From NCBI RefSeq assembly GCF_003426775.1, contig NZ_QJUG01000039.1, forward strand, positions 1 through 48,333: a DNA stretch of 48,333 bases, given 5' to 3'. The notes below the pieces were generated by a model. The model saw only the letters and a list, made by a program, of their open reading frames with translations. It was not told the DNA's origin and ran no database searches. This document shows positions 1 to 8,182 of this stretch, piece after piece (the stretch's first letter is position 1; each line of letters begins with the position of its first letter). This DNA comes from Allorhizocola rhizosphaerae. GTDB taxonomy: Bacteria; Actinomycetota; Actinomycetes; Mycobacteriales; Micromonosporaceae. Made by a program: the position numbers and the translations under genes.

Positions 1-212
1 CGCTACTGGGGTCGGCCGCAGGGCTGGGCGCTGCGGCCGTACTCATAGAAGCCTTGAATACCTTCCAACAACGGTATGTGCCGTCGCCTCCACCGATGCT
101 GTTTGTCCTCCCATGGGACGTCGTTGCGGTCATCGTGGCGGTGCCGCTCCTGGCGATGGCCGGGGCCGGGCTGCTGACGAGGTCCAGATTGCCCATTGAG
201 CGGAGGCTGTAG
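1..212 (+). CDS. FtsX-like ABC transporter permease, C-terminal end (partial)
   Basis: Reading frame 3 is open from the window edge to a TAG at 210-212, giving the last 69 residues of a protein. They contain an alanine-rich membrane helix, a short extracytoplasmic loop rich in proline, a second helix (about LPWDVVAVIVAVPLLAMAGA) and a tail, TRSRLPIERRL. A terminal helix followed by an Arg-rich 'SRLPIERR' tail is typical of FtsX/MacB-type permeases in actinobacteria, which move lipids, peptides or antibiotics with an ABC ATPase. Most of the gene lies outside the window, so the family call rests on this tail only. Confidence 0.6.
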   Translation, partial: LLGSAAGLGAAAVLIEALNTFQQRYVPSPPPMLFVLPWDVVAVIVAVPLLAMAGAGLLTRSRLPIERRL

Positions 213-223
213 TCCACGGCATC

Positions 224-694
224 ATGTGCGACATGCCTCTGCAGCGTCTCGCGCGACACCTCGGTCACCGGGCCTGGTTTGTCAAGCTGGGCAAGGCCAT
301 CGTCCCCTTCGACAGGGCCATGGCCAAGCTCACCGGTGGCCGGGTGGTCGCGCTCGGGGTGGTGCCCTCGCTGATCCTGACCACCACCGGGCGCAAGTCC
401 GGGCTGGCGCGCTCGCAGCCGCTGGCCTACGTGCCCGACGGCGACGACATCATCCTGATCGGCTCCAACTGGGGCGGCCCCAACCATCCCGCGTGGTCGG
501 GCAACCTCATCGCCAACCCGGCGGCGAAGGTCAACGTCAAGGGTCGCGAAAAGTCCGTCACCGCAAGGCTTTTGACCGGTGCGGAGCGCGATGAGGCGTG
601 GCGATTGGCCGTGCAGGTCTGGCCGCCCTATGCCACTTACGAGAAGCGATGCGCACCCCGGGTAATCCGCGTATTCAGGCTAACCACCGGCTGA
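224..694 (+). CDS. Deazaflavin (F420)-dependent nitroreductase family protein (Ddn-like)
   Basis: A 156-residue protein of the small split-barrel family that includes Ddn of M. tuberculosis, which uses reduced cofactor F420 to reduce quinones or nitro compounds. The family pattern is clear: SLILTTTGRKSG near residue 50, a YVPDGDDIILIGSNWGG strand-turn, then HPAWSGNLIANPAAKV and the late WPPYATYEKR segment. The length is normal. ATG codons at 224 and 233 are both possible. A GGAGG at 203-207 is too far upstream to settle the choice. The gene follows the permease end closely and its last 20 bases overlap the convergent ATP-grasp gene. The natural substrate cannot be told from sequence. Confidence 0.85.
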   Translation: MCDMPLQRLARHLGHRAWFVKLGKAIVPFDRAMAKLTGGRVVALGVVPSLILTTTGRKSGLARSQPLAYVPDGDDIILIGSNWGGPNHPAWSGNLIANPAAKVNVKGREKSVTARLLTGAERDEAWRLAVQVWPPYATYEKRCAPRVIRVFRLTTG

Positions 695-2135
695 CCAGCT
701 CCCGCTCAAACGCCATCACCCGCGACACCGCCTCGTCGGGGCTGGCCCCACCCGCGGCCAGCATGCCCCAGTTGCCCGGCACCGTGCTCACCACCTCTGC
801 GCCGGGATGGGGCACCGCGCGCAGCGTGCGCAGGTCGGCCTCGATGGACGGCCGGAACACCTTGGTCGCGGCGTAGGGCACACCCGTGCGGTCGACATAC
901 CGGCGCAGATATTCGGCCCCGTGCGAGGAGAGGTTGGGGTCCTGAAGGGCCGCAATGCCTTTCGCCACGGCGAAGTCCACTCCGCCCGTGACCAGCTGGG
1001 CGCCGAGCGCCTCCTTGAGCCGGGCTACCGTGTCCCGCACCGAGTCGTAGATCCGCGCGTTGAGCCCGAGCCCGATCCACCCATCGCGGTCGAGATAAAC
1101 GTTGCCCTGCCAGTTGGTACCCTGCGTCAGCTGCAGGGTCACGCCATCGGCCAGCCCGCCGTGCCTGATGTGGGCCGACGGGGCGACCGGCACCCGCTGC
1201 CCGCCCACGGCAACGGTGTCGTAGGAGACGTTCTCCTCCATGATGAACAGCTCGTCGAAGTCGCGGTGCTCCTCGGCGAACCGGCGCAGCGCCGCCTCGT
1301 CCGTGATGTCGAACCCGATCACGATGCGCGCGCCGCCCCCACCCCGGCTCGCCTTGATGCAGGCCCTGTCCAGGAGGTGCCGCTCGCGCATCAGCCGCGC
1401 CGAGAGCAGCAACTCCTCCGGTTGCGCGGCGTCGAACGCGTACCCGGGGAGCCGCTCGTAATCCAGCCCGAGCCGACGCCGCATCGGCGCGAGCCCCGGC
1501 TCGTCGGCCGCATCGACGATGGCCGCATCCCAAGCACGCGGATAGATGGGCGCCTTGGTGTTCCAGTAGGACGAGACCTCCGGGGAGTTGGCATCGGTGT
1601 AGATGACTTCGATCCCGGCCAGCCGCCGCAGATAGAGCAGCGCAATCTGCAGCTCGAGATCCAATGAATACAATTTGATTTCGGTACCGGGAACGGCCTC
1701 CAGCGCATCGGCCAGCCTCCGCACCGCGGGCGCCTCGGGTCCACTTCGGACCATGGTCTGCAGCAGCGCCTGCGACAGGTAGTAGTACTCCTCCCCGGGC
1801 ACCACCACCGCCTCGACCCCAGCCTCGCGCGCCGCCGCCAGCCAAGGCTCGGTCCGCCCCACCACCAGATCGCCTGGCTCGGCCAGCGTGACCGCACGGG
1901 TCTCCATGTAGGTCGCCGTATCTTCGGCCACGCCGGTGTGCGCGTACTTGTCCAGGTCTCCCTGCAGGTTCCGGAGCACCGGGGTGGCGCTATGGATCAC
2001 GATGCACGGCGGCGCCTTACCGTCGCTTGTGGACGTTCGCAGCCGGCGTTGCGCCTCCAGCGGCACCTCGGCCGTCGAGAGGCCGAGCAGCCGTTGCGCC
2101 GCCACCTCGATCTCGTCGGCGGCCAGCTCCACCAT
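675..2135 (-). CDS. Cryptic ATP-grasp-fold protein (possible carboxylate-amine ligase)
   Basis: A protein of 486 residues. I assign ATP-grasp on a lysine followed by a glycine-rich loop (CIKASRGGGGARI, about residues 259-271), a hinge-like acidic strand (LFIMEENV, about 297-303) and a late metal-binding region (GGVDFAVA then ALQDPN, about 384-401). The first 240 residues look like a separate alpha/beta 'pre-ATP-grasp' domain. Similar architecture is known from PGM1-type peptide ligases, but similarity is only at motif level. The start at 2135 is chosen because the upstream in-frame extension runs through the VIT1-like gene and looks like shadow translation. It lies 17 bases after that gene's stop, so the two are probably co-transcribed. 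It could make an amide bond or be a non-catalytic relative. Confidence 0.6.
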   Translation of the reverse strand: MVELAADEIEVAAQRLLGLSTAEVPLEAQRRLRTSTSDGKAPPCIVIHSATPVLRNLQGDLDKYAHTGVAEDTATYMETRAVTLAEPGDLVVGRTEPWLAAAREAGVEAVVVPGEEYYYLSQALLQTMVRSGPEAPAVRRLADALEAVPGTEIKLYSLDLELQIALLYLRRLAGIEVIYTDANSPEVSSYWNTKAPIYPRAWDAAIVDAADEPGLAPMRRRLGLDYERLPGYAFDAAQPEELLLSARLMRERHLLDRACIKASRGGGGARIVIGFDITDEAALRRFAEEHRDFDELFIMEENVSYDTVAVGGQRVPVAPSAHIRHGGLADGVTLQLTQGTNWQGNVYLDRDGWIGLGLNARIYDSVRDTVARLKEALGAQLVTGGVDFAVAKGIAALQDPNLSSHGAEYLRRYVDRTGVPYAATKVFRPSIEADLRTLRAVPHPGAEVVSTVPGNWGMLAAGGASPDEAVSRVMAFERELVSRWLA

Positions 2136-2152
2136 TCCCGTGTGAAAGCCCG

Positions 2153-2917
2153 TCAAGCTGTGTTGACCCCTATCAATGAGCCGATCAGATAGGTGGCGGC
2201 CGCCGCGGCCGCACCCAGTGCGAGCTGGCGCAGCCCGCTGAGCAGCCACGATCGCCGGGTGAACCGAGATGTGAGGGCGCCCGCGATAAACAGCCCCAGC
2301 CCGCCCACGCCCAGCGCGAGCCACAGCGAGTCGCTGCCGAACAGGTAGCTGACCAGCGGCACGAAGGCGCCGACCGAGAAGCACAGGAACGACGAGATGG
2401 CCGCCAGCCACGGGCTCGGCCGCGCATCCGGGTCGACGCCCAGCTCCTCCTGCACATGGACGCGCAGCGCCTCGTCGGGGTTTTGCTTGAGCTCATCGGC
2501 CACCTGCCGGGCCAGCTCGGGCGGCAGGCCGCGCTCGATCCAGCGGTCGGCGAGCTCGCGCGCCTCCGCGACCGGGTTGCGGCTCAGCTCCCGGCGCTCC
2601 TTGGCCACCTCGGCGGCCACCTGCTCGTTGGCCGCCCGCACGCTGGTGAACTCGCCCAGCCCCATCGATATCGCGCCGGCGACCAGGCCCGCCGCCCCGG
2701 TGAGCACGATCACGTGCCGGCTCACGCCACCGCCGCCGACGCCCGCGATCAATGCGATGTTGGTGACGAGTCCATCCATGGCGCCGAACACGGCCGGGCG
2801 CAGCCACCCGCCGGACACGTCCGTGTGCTCGTGCTCAACGCTGCCGGCGCCATGGCGTCCCTCCACCGCGCTCCGCGGCGCATGCCCCTCGATTCCCTCA
2901 GGCAAGCCCTCACTCAT
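2153..2917 (-). CDS. VIT1/CCC1 family transporter (putative Fe2+/Mn2+ exporter)
   Basis: A 254-residue membrane protein of the VIT1/CCC1 family, which moves ferrous iron or manganese out of the cytoplasm. After a 36-residue soluble N-terminus comes the signature first helix FGAMDGLVTNIALIAGV, then a second helix with GAISMGLGEFTSVRAANE, a charged cytoplasmic domain (about residues 95-160, with ERRELSRNP and PDEALRVHVQEELG) typical of the metal-binding loop, and three C-terminal helices. A GGAGGG ribosome site sits 8 bases before the ATG at 2917. The start overlaps the stop of a 22-codon ORF by four bases, and that ORF repeats the transporter's own first codons. Confidence 0.88.
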   Translation of the reverse strand: MSEGLPEGIEGHAPRSAVEGRHGAGSVEHEHTDVSGGWLRPAVFGAMDGLVTNIALIAGVGGGGVSRHVIVLTGAAGLVAGAISMGLGEFTSVRAANEQVAAEVAKERRELSRNPVAEARELADRWIERGLPPELARQVADELKQNPDEALRVHVQEELGVDPDARPSPWLAAISSFLCFSVGAFVPLVSYLFGSDSLWLALGVGGLGLFIAGALTSRFTRRSWLLSGLRQLALGAAAAAATYLIGSLIGVNTA

Positions 2918-2982
2918 AGGCGTCCCTCCGCCGCGCCACGCGGCGCATGTCCTCCGACTCGCTCGGGCAGGTCCTCGCTCAT
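2914..2982 (-). CDS. 22-codon ORF, translationally coupled duplicate of the VIT1-like N-terminus
   Basis: Between map and the transporter is an ORF of 22 codons plus stop. Its ATG (2982-2980) overlaps the map stop as ATGA, and its TGA (2916-2914) overlaps the transporter start as ATGA. The peptide begins [20 protein letters not shown]. The transporter begins [20 protein letters not shown], so the two are clearly related, and the DNA is an imperfect tandem repeat of about 64 bases. What is seen is a tandem duplication that keeps frame, start and ribosome site. Whether a peptide is made is unknown. It may act only to pass ribosomes from map to the transporter. Confidence 0.6.
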   Translation of the reverse strand: MSEDLPERVGGHAPRGAAEGRL

Positions 2983-3851
2983 GGCAACGTCAGGATCTCG
3001 TGTCCCGTCTCGGTCACCACCACAGTGTGCTCAAACTGGGCCGTCCATTTGCGGTCTTTGGTGACAACGGTCCACTTGTCGGGCCAGGTGTCGTAGGCGT
3101 GCGTGCCCAGCGTGATCATCGGCTCGATGGTGAAGGTCATGCCGGGCACCATGGTCGTGGCCGAGTCGGGGCTGTCGTAGTGCGGGATGAACAGTCCACT
3201 GTGGAATGCCTCGCCGATGCCGTGCCCGCCGAAGTCGCGCACCACGCCGTAGCCGAAGCGCTTGGCGTAGGACTCGATGACCCGCCCGATGACGCTGATC
3301 GGGCGGCCGGGCGCGACGGCCTTGACCCCGCGCATCATCGCCTCGTGGGTGCGCTCGACCAGCAGCCGGGCCTCCTCCGAAACGGAGCCCACGCAAAAAG
3401 TCGCGTCGGTGTCGCCGTGCACCCCGTCCTTGTACGCCGTGACATCGACGTTGATGATGTCGCCTTCCTCGATCACGGTCGAGTCCGGGATGCCGTGACA
3501 GATCACCTCGTTGAGGCTGGTGCAGCACGACTTCGGGAACGGCGGCGCGTTACGGCCCGGGTAGCCCAGCGTCGACGGGTAGGCACCGTGGTCGCACAGG
3601 AACTCGTGCACCACCCGGTCGATCTCGTCAGTCGTGACGCCGGGCTTGCAGTGCTCGCCGGCCAGCTGCACCGCCTGGGCGGCGATCCGCCCGGCCACGC
3701 GCATCTTCTCGATCGTCTCGGGCGTCTGGACCGACGACCCTTCCCAGCGGGCCGCCGACTTGCGCCCGACATATTCGGGCCTCGGAATGGTTGGCGGCAC
3801 CTCCCGCCATGGCGAAATCTTCCCCGGGGTCAACGCAGTACGCACCGTCAT
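2979..3851 (-). CDS. map: Methionine aminopeptidase, type I (MapB class)
   Basis: Removes the initiator methionine from new proteins in the cytoplasm. The protein has 290 residues. An N-terminal proline-rich extension (about residues 8-29, [20 protein letters not shown]) is typical of the actinobacterial MapB class. All five metal ligands of the pita-bread fold are visible: Asp136 and Asp147 ([19 protein letters not shown]), His210 ([10 protein letters not shown]), Glu243 (TIEPMI) and Glu274 (QFEHTVVVT). Its stop overlaps the 22-codon ORF. Upstream it is separated from the amine operon by the palindrome at 3877-4020, so it may have its own promoter in the short gap. Confidence 0.97.
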   Translation of the reverse strand: MTVRTALTPGKISPWREVPPTIPRPEYVGRKSAARWEGSSVQTPETIEKMRVAGRIAAQAVQLAGEHCKPGVTTDEIDRVVHEFLCDHGAYPSTLGYPGRNAPPFPKSCCTSLNEVICHGIPDSTVIEEGDIINVDVTAYKDGVHGDTDATFCVGSVSEEARLLVERTHEAMMRGVKAVAPGRPISVIGRVIESYAKRFGYGVVRDFGGHGIGEAFHSGLFIPHYDSPDSATTMVPGMTFTIEPMITLGTHAYDTWPDKWTVVTKDRKWTAQFEHTVVVTETGHEILTLP

Positions 3852-3876
3852 ACACCCGACTCTACTTGCTCTCCCC

Positions 3877-4020
3877 CTCCCGCGTTGATCATGAACTTAA
3901 GTCCATGTTCAGCGGTGTGTCGCCACACCAACTTCATGATCGACCCACCATGGTTGATCATGAATTTATGGTGGTGACACGCCGTCGAACATGGACTTAA
4001 GTTCATGATCAACGCGGGAG
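3877..4020. repeat. 144-bp near-perfect palindromic intergenic element
   Basis: Two arms of 65 bases (3877-3941 and 3956-4020) surround a 14-base loop. The outer 34 bases of each arm, starting CTCCCGCGTTGATCATGAAC on the left, are exact inverted complements, and about 23 of the inner 31 positions also pair. The element begins 26 bases beyond the map start and ends one base before the stop of the amidotransferase gene, so it fills the gap between two co-directional genes. No coding frame and no clear target-site duplication are visible. A related single arm lies at 15061-15094. This looks like a REP/MITE-type repeat that could also act as a transcript hairpin. Confidence 0.85.
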
Positions 4021-4021
4021 G

Positions 4022-4762
4022 TCAAACGGTGACGAGGGCGCTTCTGGCCGATTTCATTCGGGCGGCCGCTTCGACCAGTGCGGTGAACAAGGGGGTCGAC
4101 ATGTCCTCCGGGTGCCACTGCACGCCCACCGCGAACGGGTGGTCGGGGTGCTCCAGCGCCTCGATGAGATCGTCGTCGGGGCACCACCCGGTCGGCACCA
4201 ACCGGCCCGGGTCGGACACGCCCTGGTGGTGGTAGGAATTGACGATCGCCTCCGGCCCGAGCAGCTCACGGCAGCGCGACCCGGTCGCGAAGCGCACGGT
4301 GTGCTCCGTGTAGACCTTCGCGGGGCCCGGCTGCCGGTGCCGGTCGTGCCCCAGCACATCGGGCAGGTGCTGGAACAGCTTGCCGCCGCTCGCGACGGCC
4401 ATCACCTGCATGCCGCGGCACACGCCGAGCAGTGGCACGCCGTTGCGCAGCGCCTGGCGCGCCAGTGGCAGCTCGCCCGCGTCGCGCTCGGGGCACGTCC
4501 CGCCGAGATTGGGCGACGGCGCTTCGCCATAGCGGTACGGCTCGACATCCGCACCACCGGCGATGATCAGACCATCGAGCGCCTCCAGGATCTCCACCCC
4601 GCCGTCTGGTTCGGGTGGCACGAGGACCGCGCGACCACCCGCGGAGCGCACCTGCTCCACGTAGGTCCACGGCAGCACTGCGCTGACGGTGTCGTACACG
4701 GAAAATCGGGTCTCGTCCAAATAGGTCGTGATCCCGATCAACGGCCTGTTCACATCGCTCAC
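4022..4762 (-). CDS. Gamma-glutamyl-gamma-aminobutyrate hydrolase family protein (PuuD-like, class I amidotransferase fold)
   Basis: Likely cleaves the gamma-glutamyl group from the oxidised product of amine breakdown, releasing glutamate. The 246-residue protein carries the full triad: nucleophile Cys115 in GVCRGMQ, and His217 and Glu219 in QWHPED. LIIAGGADVEPYRYGE and NSYHHQGV are family hallmarks of peptidase C26. Its ATG overlaps the SDR stop by four bases, so it is the last gene of the operon glnA4-like, aldehyde dehydrogenase, SDR, hydrolase. The same four functions sit beside mapB in M. tuberculosis (Rv2857c-Rv2860c), from memory. Confidence 0.9.
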   Translation of the reverse strand: MSDVNRPLIGITTYLDETRFSVYDTVSAVLPWTYVEQVRSAGGRAVLVPPEPDGGVEILEALDGLIIAGGADVEPYRYGEAPSPNLGGTCPERDAGELPLARQALRNGVPLLGVCRGMQVMAVASGGKLFQHLPDVLGHDRHRQPGPAKVYTEHTVRFATGSRCRELLGPEAIVNSYHHQGVSDPGRLVPTGWCPDDDLIEALEHPDHPFAVGVQWHPEDMSTPLFTALVEAAARMKSARSALVTV

Positions 4763-5496
4763 AACGGCGTCACGTATGCCCCGGTAATGCCTCCGTCCAC
4801 GACGAACTGCGAGGCGGTTACGAAAGAAGAATCATCACTGGCGAGGAACGCTACCGCCGCGGCGATCTCCTCGGCCTCGGCGAAACGGCCCATAGGCACA
4901 TGGACAAGTCGTCTAGCCGCTCGCTCGGGGTCTTTGGCGAAAAGTTCCATCAGCAGTGGGGTTGCCACTGGTCCCGGGCACAATGCGTTGACCCGGACGC
5001 CCTGTCTGGCGAACTGCACACCGAGCTCCCGGGTCATCGAGAGCACGGCCCCTTTGCTTGCGGTGTAAGCAATCTGACTCGTCGCCGCACCCATTAGGGC
5101 GACAAAGCTGGCAGTGTTGATGATCGATCCCTTGCCGGCCGCGAGCATGTGCGGAAGCACGTATTTGCAACACAGGTAAACGCTCGTGGCGTTGACGCGC
5201 ATCACACGTTCCCACGCGTCCATCCCAGTATCCAGGATGGAATCATCGTCGGGCGGCGAGATCCCCGCGTTGTTGAACGCGATGTCGACCCGGCCCAGCC
5301 GCGCGACGACACCGTCATAGAGCTCCCTGACCTGCTCTTCATCGGAGATGTCGCACCGGACGAAGTCGCCGCCGGTCTCGTTGAGATCCACGCTCACCAC
5401 ATGCGCGCCCTCGGCGGCGAACCGCTTGACCGTCGCCGCACCGATACCGGAGGCCGCCCCTGTGACGACGGCCACACGGCCCTCCAACCGACGCAT
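4759..5496 (-). CDS. Short-chain dehydrogenase/reductase (SDR, classical)
   Basis: A 245-residue NAD(P)-dependent oxidoreductase. It has the cofactor loop TGAASGIG (residues 12-19), the NNAG motif (75-78), and the catalytic set Ser130, Tyr144 and Lys148 (YTASK). The C-terminus DGGITGAYVT is a usual SDR ending, and the length is typical. An aspartate at the end of strand 2 (VVSVDLNE) suggests a preference for NAD+. It lies four bases after the aldehyde dehydrogenase stop and overlaps the hydrolase start, so it is part of the amine operon. Its substrate is unknown; it may handle an alcohol or keto intermediate. Confidence 0.88.
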   Translation of the reverse strand: MRRLEGRVAVVTGAASGIGAATVKRFAAEGAHVVSVDLNETGGDFVRCDISDEEQVRELYDGVVARLGRVDIAFNNAGISPPDDDSILDTGMDAWERVMRVNATSVYLCCKYVLPHMLAAGKGSIINTASFVALMGAATSQIAYTASKGAVLSMTRELGVQFARQGVRVNALCPGPVATPLLMELFAKDPERAARRLVHVPMGRFAEAEEIAAAVAFLASDDSSFVTASQFVVDGGITGAYVTPL

Positions 5497-5499
5497 CTC

Positions 5500-6808
5500 T
5501 CACACCTCCGTGCTCAGGAAGACGTTCTTCGTTTCGGTGAACGCCAGCGGGGCGTCCGGGCCGAGCTCGCGCCCTAGGCCCGACTGCTTCACCCCGCCGA
5601 ACGGCGTCCAGTAGCGCACCGAGGAGTGTGAGTTGACGCTCAGCACACCCGCCTCGACGGCCCGTGACACGCGCAGCGCACGGCCGATGTCACGGGTCCA
5701 GATCGAGCCGGAAAGCCCGAAGGGCGTGTCATTGGCCAGGCGCACGGCTTCGTCCTCGGTTTCGAAGGGCATCACCGAGAGCACCGGCCCGAACACCTCT
5801 TCATTCCAATGCCTGTCGGAAGGTTGTGCCCGCAGAACCGTGGCGGGAAACCAGAAACCGGGTCCCTGCCTCCGCTCGCCCTGGATCAGCGGCTCGTCCA
5901 CATAGGACGCTACATGTTCCCGGTGTTGCGCCGAGATGAGCGGGCCCATGTCCCGCCAATTGAGAACCTGCGGCCGGAGCAATTCCAAAAAACTCATCGT
6001 GTACCGAGCTTTCGACCAGTAACCGCGAGCGCGCGCAGCAGTCCTGCCCCGCGTTGTCGAACACGGCCCCGGGCAGCGCGGCCGCGGCCTTCTCCAGGTC
6101 GGCATCGGCGAACAGCAGCGTGGCCGACTTCCCGCCCAGTTCCAGCGTCACACGCGTGAGATCCCGCGCGCACGCCGCCATGATCTCCTTGCCGACCTCG
6201 ACCGACCCGGTGAAGCAAATCTTGCGCACCAACGGGTGCGCGACCAACTCGCGCCCCTGCACACTGCCCTGCCCCGGCACGACCTGCAGCACACCCTCCG
6301 GAAGCCCCGCCTGTAGGGCAAGCGCCGCGATGCGCAGAGCGGTCAGCGGGGTGAGCTCGGCCGGCTTGACCACGACCGTGTTGCCCGCAGCGAGTGCCGG
6401 CGCGAAGCCCCAAGCGGCGATGGGCATGGGAAAGTTCCACGGCACGATGACCCCGACCACGCCCATCGGCTCATGAAACGTGACGTCCCACCCGCCCGCC
6501 ACCGGGATTTGCCTGCCGCACAGACGTTCCGGCGCGCCCGCGTAGTAGTCGAGCAGATCGCGCACGTTGCCCGCCTCCCAGCGGGCATTGCCCGGGGTGT
6601 GCCCGGCGTTGCGCACCTCGATGTCGGCGAGCTCGTCGAGGTGACTGTCCACAACGGACGCGAACCGGCGCAGCAGCCGTGCCCGGTCTCCCGGCGACAC
6701 GCGCCGCCAGCTGTCGAAGGCGCGATGCGCCGCGGCCACCGCCTCCGGAACCGATCCCGGTTCGACGACCGCGATCTCCTCCTCTGTGGCCGGATTGATG
6801 ATCCTCAC
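5500..6808 (-). pseudogene. Aldehyde dehydrogenase (AldC-like), frameshifted
   Basis: The enzyme would oxidise an aminoaldehyde or its gamma-glutamyl form with NAD+. The first frame starts at GTG 6808, overlapping the ligase stop as GTGA, and encodes the cofactor domain, PWNFPMPIAAWG, catalytic Glu223 (TLELGGKS) and catalytic Cys257 (NAGQDC). Near codon 273 the reading frame breaks at a run of six T on the coding strand (5987-5992). The remainder, from ELLRPQVLNWRDMGPLIS to the stop at 5500, is in another frame and includes EEVFGPV and PFGGVKQSGLGRE. Just after the break the protein also seems about ten residues shorter than relatives. One T fewer would restore the frame. Real decay, slippage or a sequence error are all possible. 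Confidence 0.85.
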
Positions 6809-8148
6809 AGGCGCTCGAACCCCCGGATCAGCTCCCAATCGGTGACGGCCGCGTCGAACGCGCTGATCTCGACCTGCGCCGCATGGGCGTAGTGCGCCAC
6901 CACGTCCTCGCCGAACGCGGCCGACGCCGGCTCGGACGCCCGCCACAGGCTGAGCGCGTGCCGCAGCGTCGACGGGATGCGCCTGGCCGAGGTGTCCACA
7001 TATGCGTTGCCCTCGAACGCGGGCTCAAGCGTCAGCTCTTTTTCGATGCCGTGCAGCGCGCCCGCGACGAGAGCAGCGATCGCCAGGTACGGGTTCACGT
7101 CGCCGCCCGGAGCGCGATGCTCCACGCGCAGCGAGCTGTCATGCCCGACCAACCGCAGCGCGCACGTGCGGTTGTCGCGCCCCCACCGCAGCGCGGTCGG
7201 CGCGAACGATCCGGGCTGATAACGCTTGTAGGAGTTGATGTTCGGCGCATACAGCACGCCGAACTCGGCCGTCGTCGCGAGCAGCCCGGCCAGCACCTGT
7301 TCGCCGACCCGCGAGAGCGCGCTGCCCGATGCCATGACCGGCCGACCGTCGCCGTCGCGCAGCGAGAAGTGGATGTGGCACGAGTTGCCCTCGCGCTCGT
7401 TGGGCTTGGCCATGAACGTCAGCGAGCACCCGTGCTCGGCCGCGATTTCCTTGGCGCCGTGTTTGTAGATCGAGTGGTTGTCGGCCGTGGTGAGCGCGTC
7501 GGTGTAGCGGAACGCGATCTCGTGCTGGCCTAGGTTGCACTCGCCCTTGGCGCTCTCGGGCTCCAGACCGGCGCCGGCCATGCCGAGCCGGATCGCACGC
7601 AGCAGCGGCTCCACCCGCGTGGTGCCCAGCAGCGAGTAGTCCACGTTGTAGCCGTTGGCCGGAGTGAGCCCCTGATAGCGCATGCGTTGCGCTGCCTCAT
7701 AGGTCTCTTCGAAAACCACAAACTCCAATTCGGTACCGACGAAGGCCTGCAGCCCGTGGCCGGCCAAGCGATCCAGCTGCCGCCGCAGCACCTGGCGCGG
7801 GGACTGGTTCACCGGCGTGCCGTCGAGCCACGTCACGTCGGCGAGCACGAGCGCCGTGCCGGGCAGCCACGGCACGGGACGAAGTGTGCGCATGTCGGGC
7901 TTGAGCGCGAAATCGCCGTAGCCCCTCTCCCACCCGCTGACGGCGTAGCCCGGTACCGGAGTCATCTCGACGTCGACGGCGAGCAGGTAGTTGCAGGCCT
8001 CGCTGCCATGGCGCAGCACCTCGTCCAGGAAGTACTTGGCGTGTAAGCGTTTGCCCTGCAGCCGCCCCTGCATGTCGACCATCGCCAGGATGACCGTGTC
8101 GATCTCACCGAGCTCGACTCGCGTGCGCAACTGCTCCGCCGACCACAT
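6805..8148 (-). CDS. Glutamine synthetase-like gamma-glutamyl-amine ligase (GlnA3/GlnA4 type)
   Basis: A 447-residue member of the glutamine synthetase fold that does not look like the ammonia-assimilating GlnA. Such paralogues in actinomycetes join glutamate to ethanolamine or polyamines. Visible motifs are DMQGRLQGKR near the N-terminus, GTELEFVVFEE (metal site), ESAKGECNLGQHEIAFRY, the ATP-site segment NSCHIHFSL and the glutamate-binding LRVEHRAPGGDVNPYLA. The ATG at 8148 begins where conservation begins; the upstream extension runs into low-complexity codons. It heads the operon with the dehydrogenase, SDR and hydrolase. Ethanolamine or a polyamine is the likely substrate class by inference. 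Confidence 0.88.
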   Translation of the reverse strand: MWSAEQLRTRVELGEIDTVILAMVDMQGRLQGKRLHAKYFLDEVLRHGSEACNYLLAVDVEMTPVPGYAVSGWERGYGDFALKPDMRTLRPVPWLPGTALVLADVTWLDGTPVNQSPRQVLRRQLDRLAGHGLQAFVGTELEFVVFEETYEAAQRMRYQGLTPANGYNVDYSLLGTTRVEPLLRAIRLGMAGAGLEPESAKGECNLGQHEIAFRYTDALTTADNHSIYKHGAKEIAAEHGCSLTFMAKPNEREGNSCHIHFSLRDGDGRPVMASGSALSRVGEQVLAGLLATTAEFGVLYAPNINSYKRYQPGSFAPTALRWGRDNRTCALRLVGHDSSLRVEHRAPGGDVNPYLAIAALVAGALHGIEKELTLEPAFEGNAYVDTSARRIPSTLRHALSLWRASEPASAAFGEDVVAHYAHAAQVEISAFDAAVTDWELIRGFERL

Positions 8149-8182
8149 AAGTGATCTGTCTACCGGGTGGGCGTCATGTGAG

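Noticed and set aside
2914-2982. Mini-ORF as a ribosomal peptide precursor for the ATP-grasp protein
   Set aside because: Its similarity to the transporter N-terminus explains it better as a tandem duplication. Kept only as a weak alternative.
3871-4024. Simple rho-independent terminator explanation for the palindrome
   Set aside because: It is far longer than a terminator, has no U-tract and has a related solo arm elsewhere.
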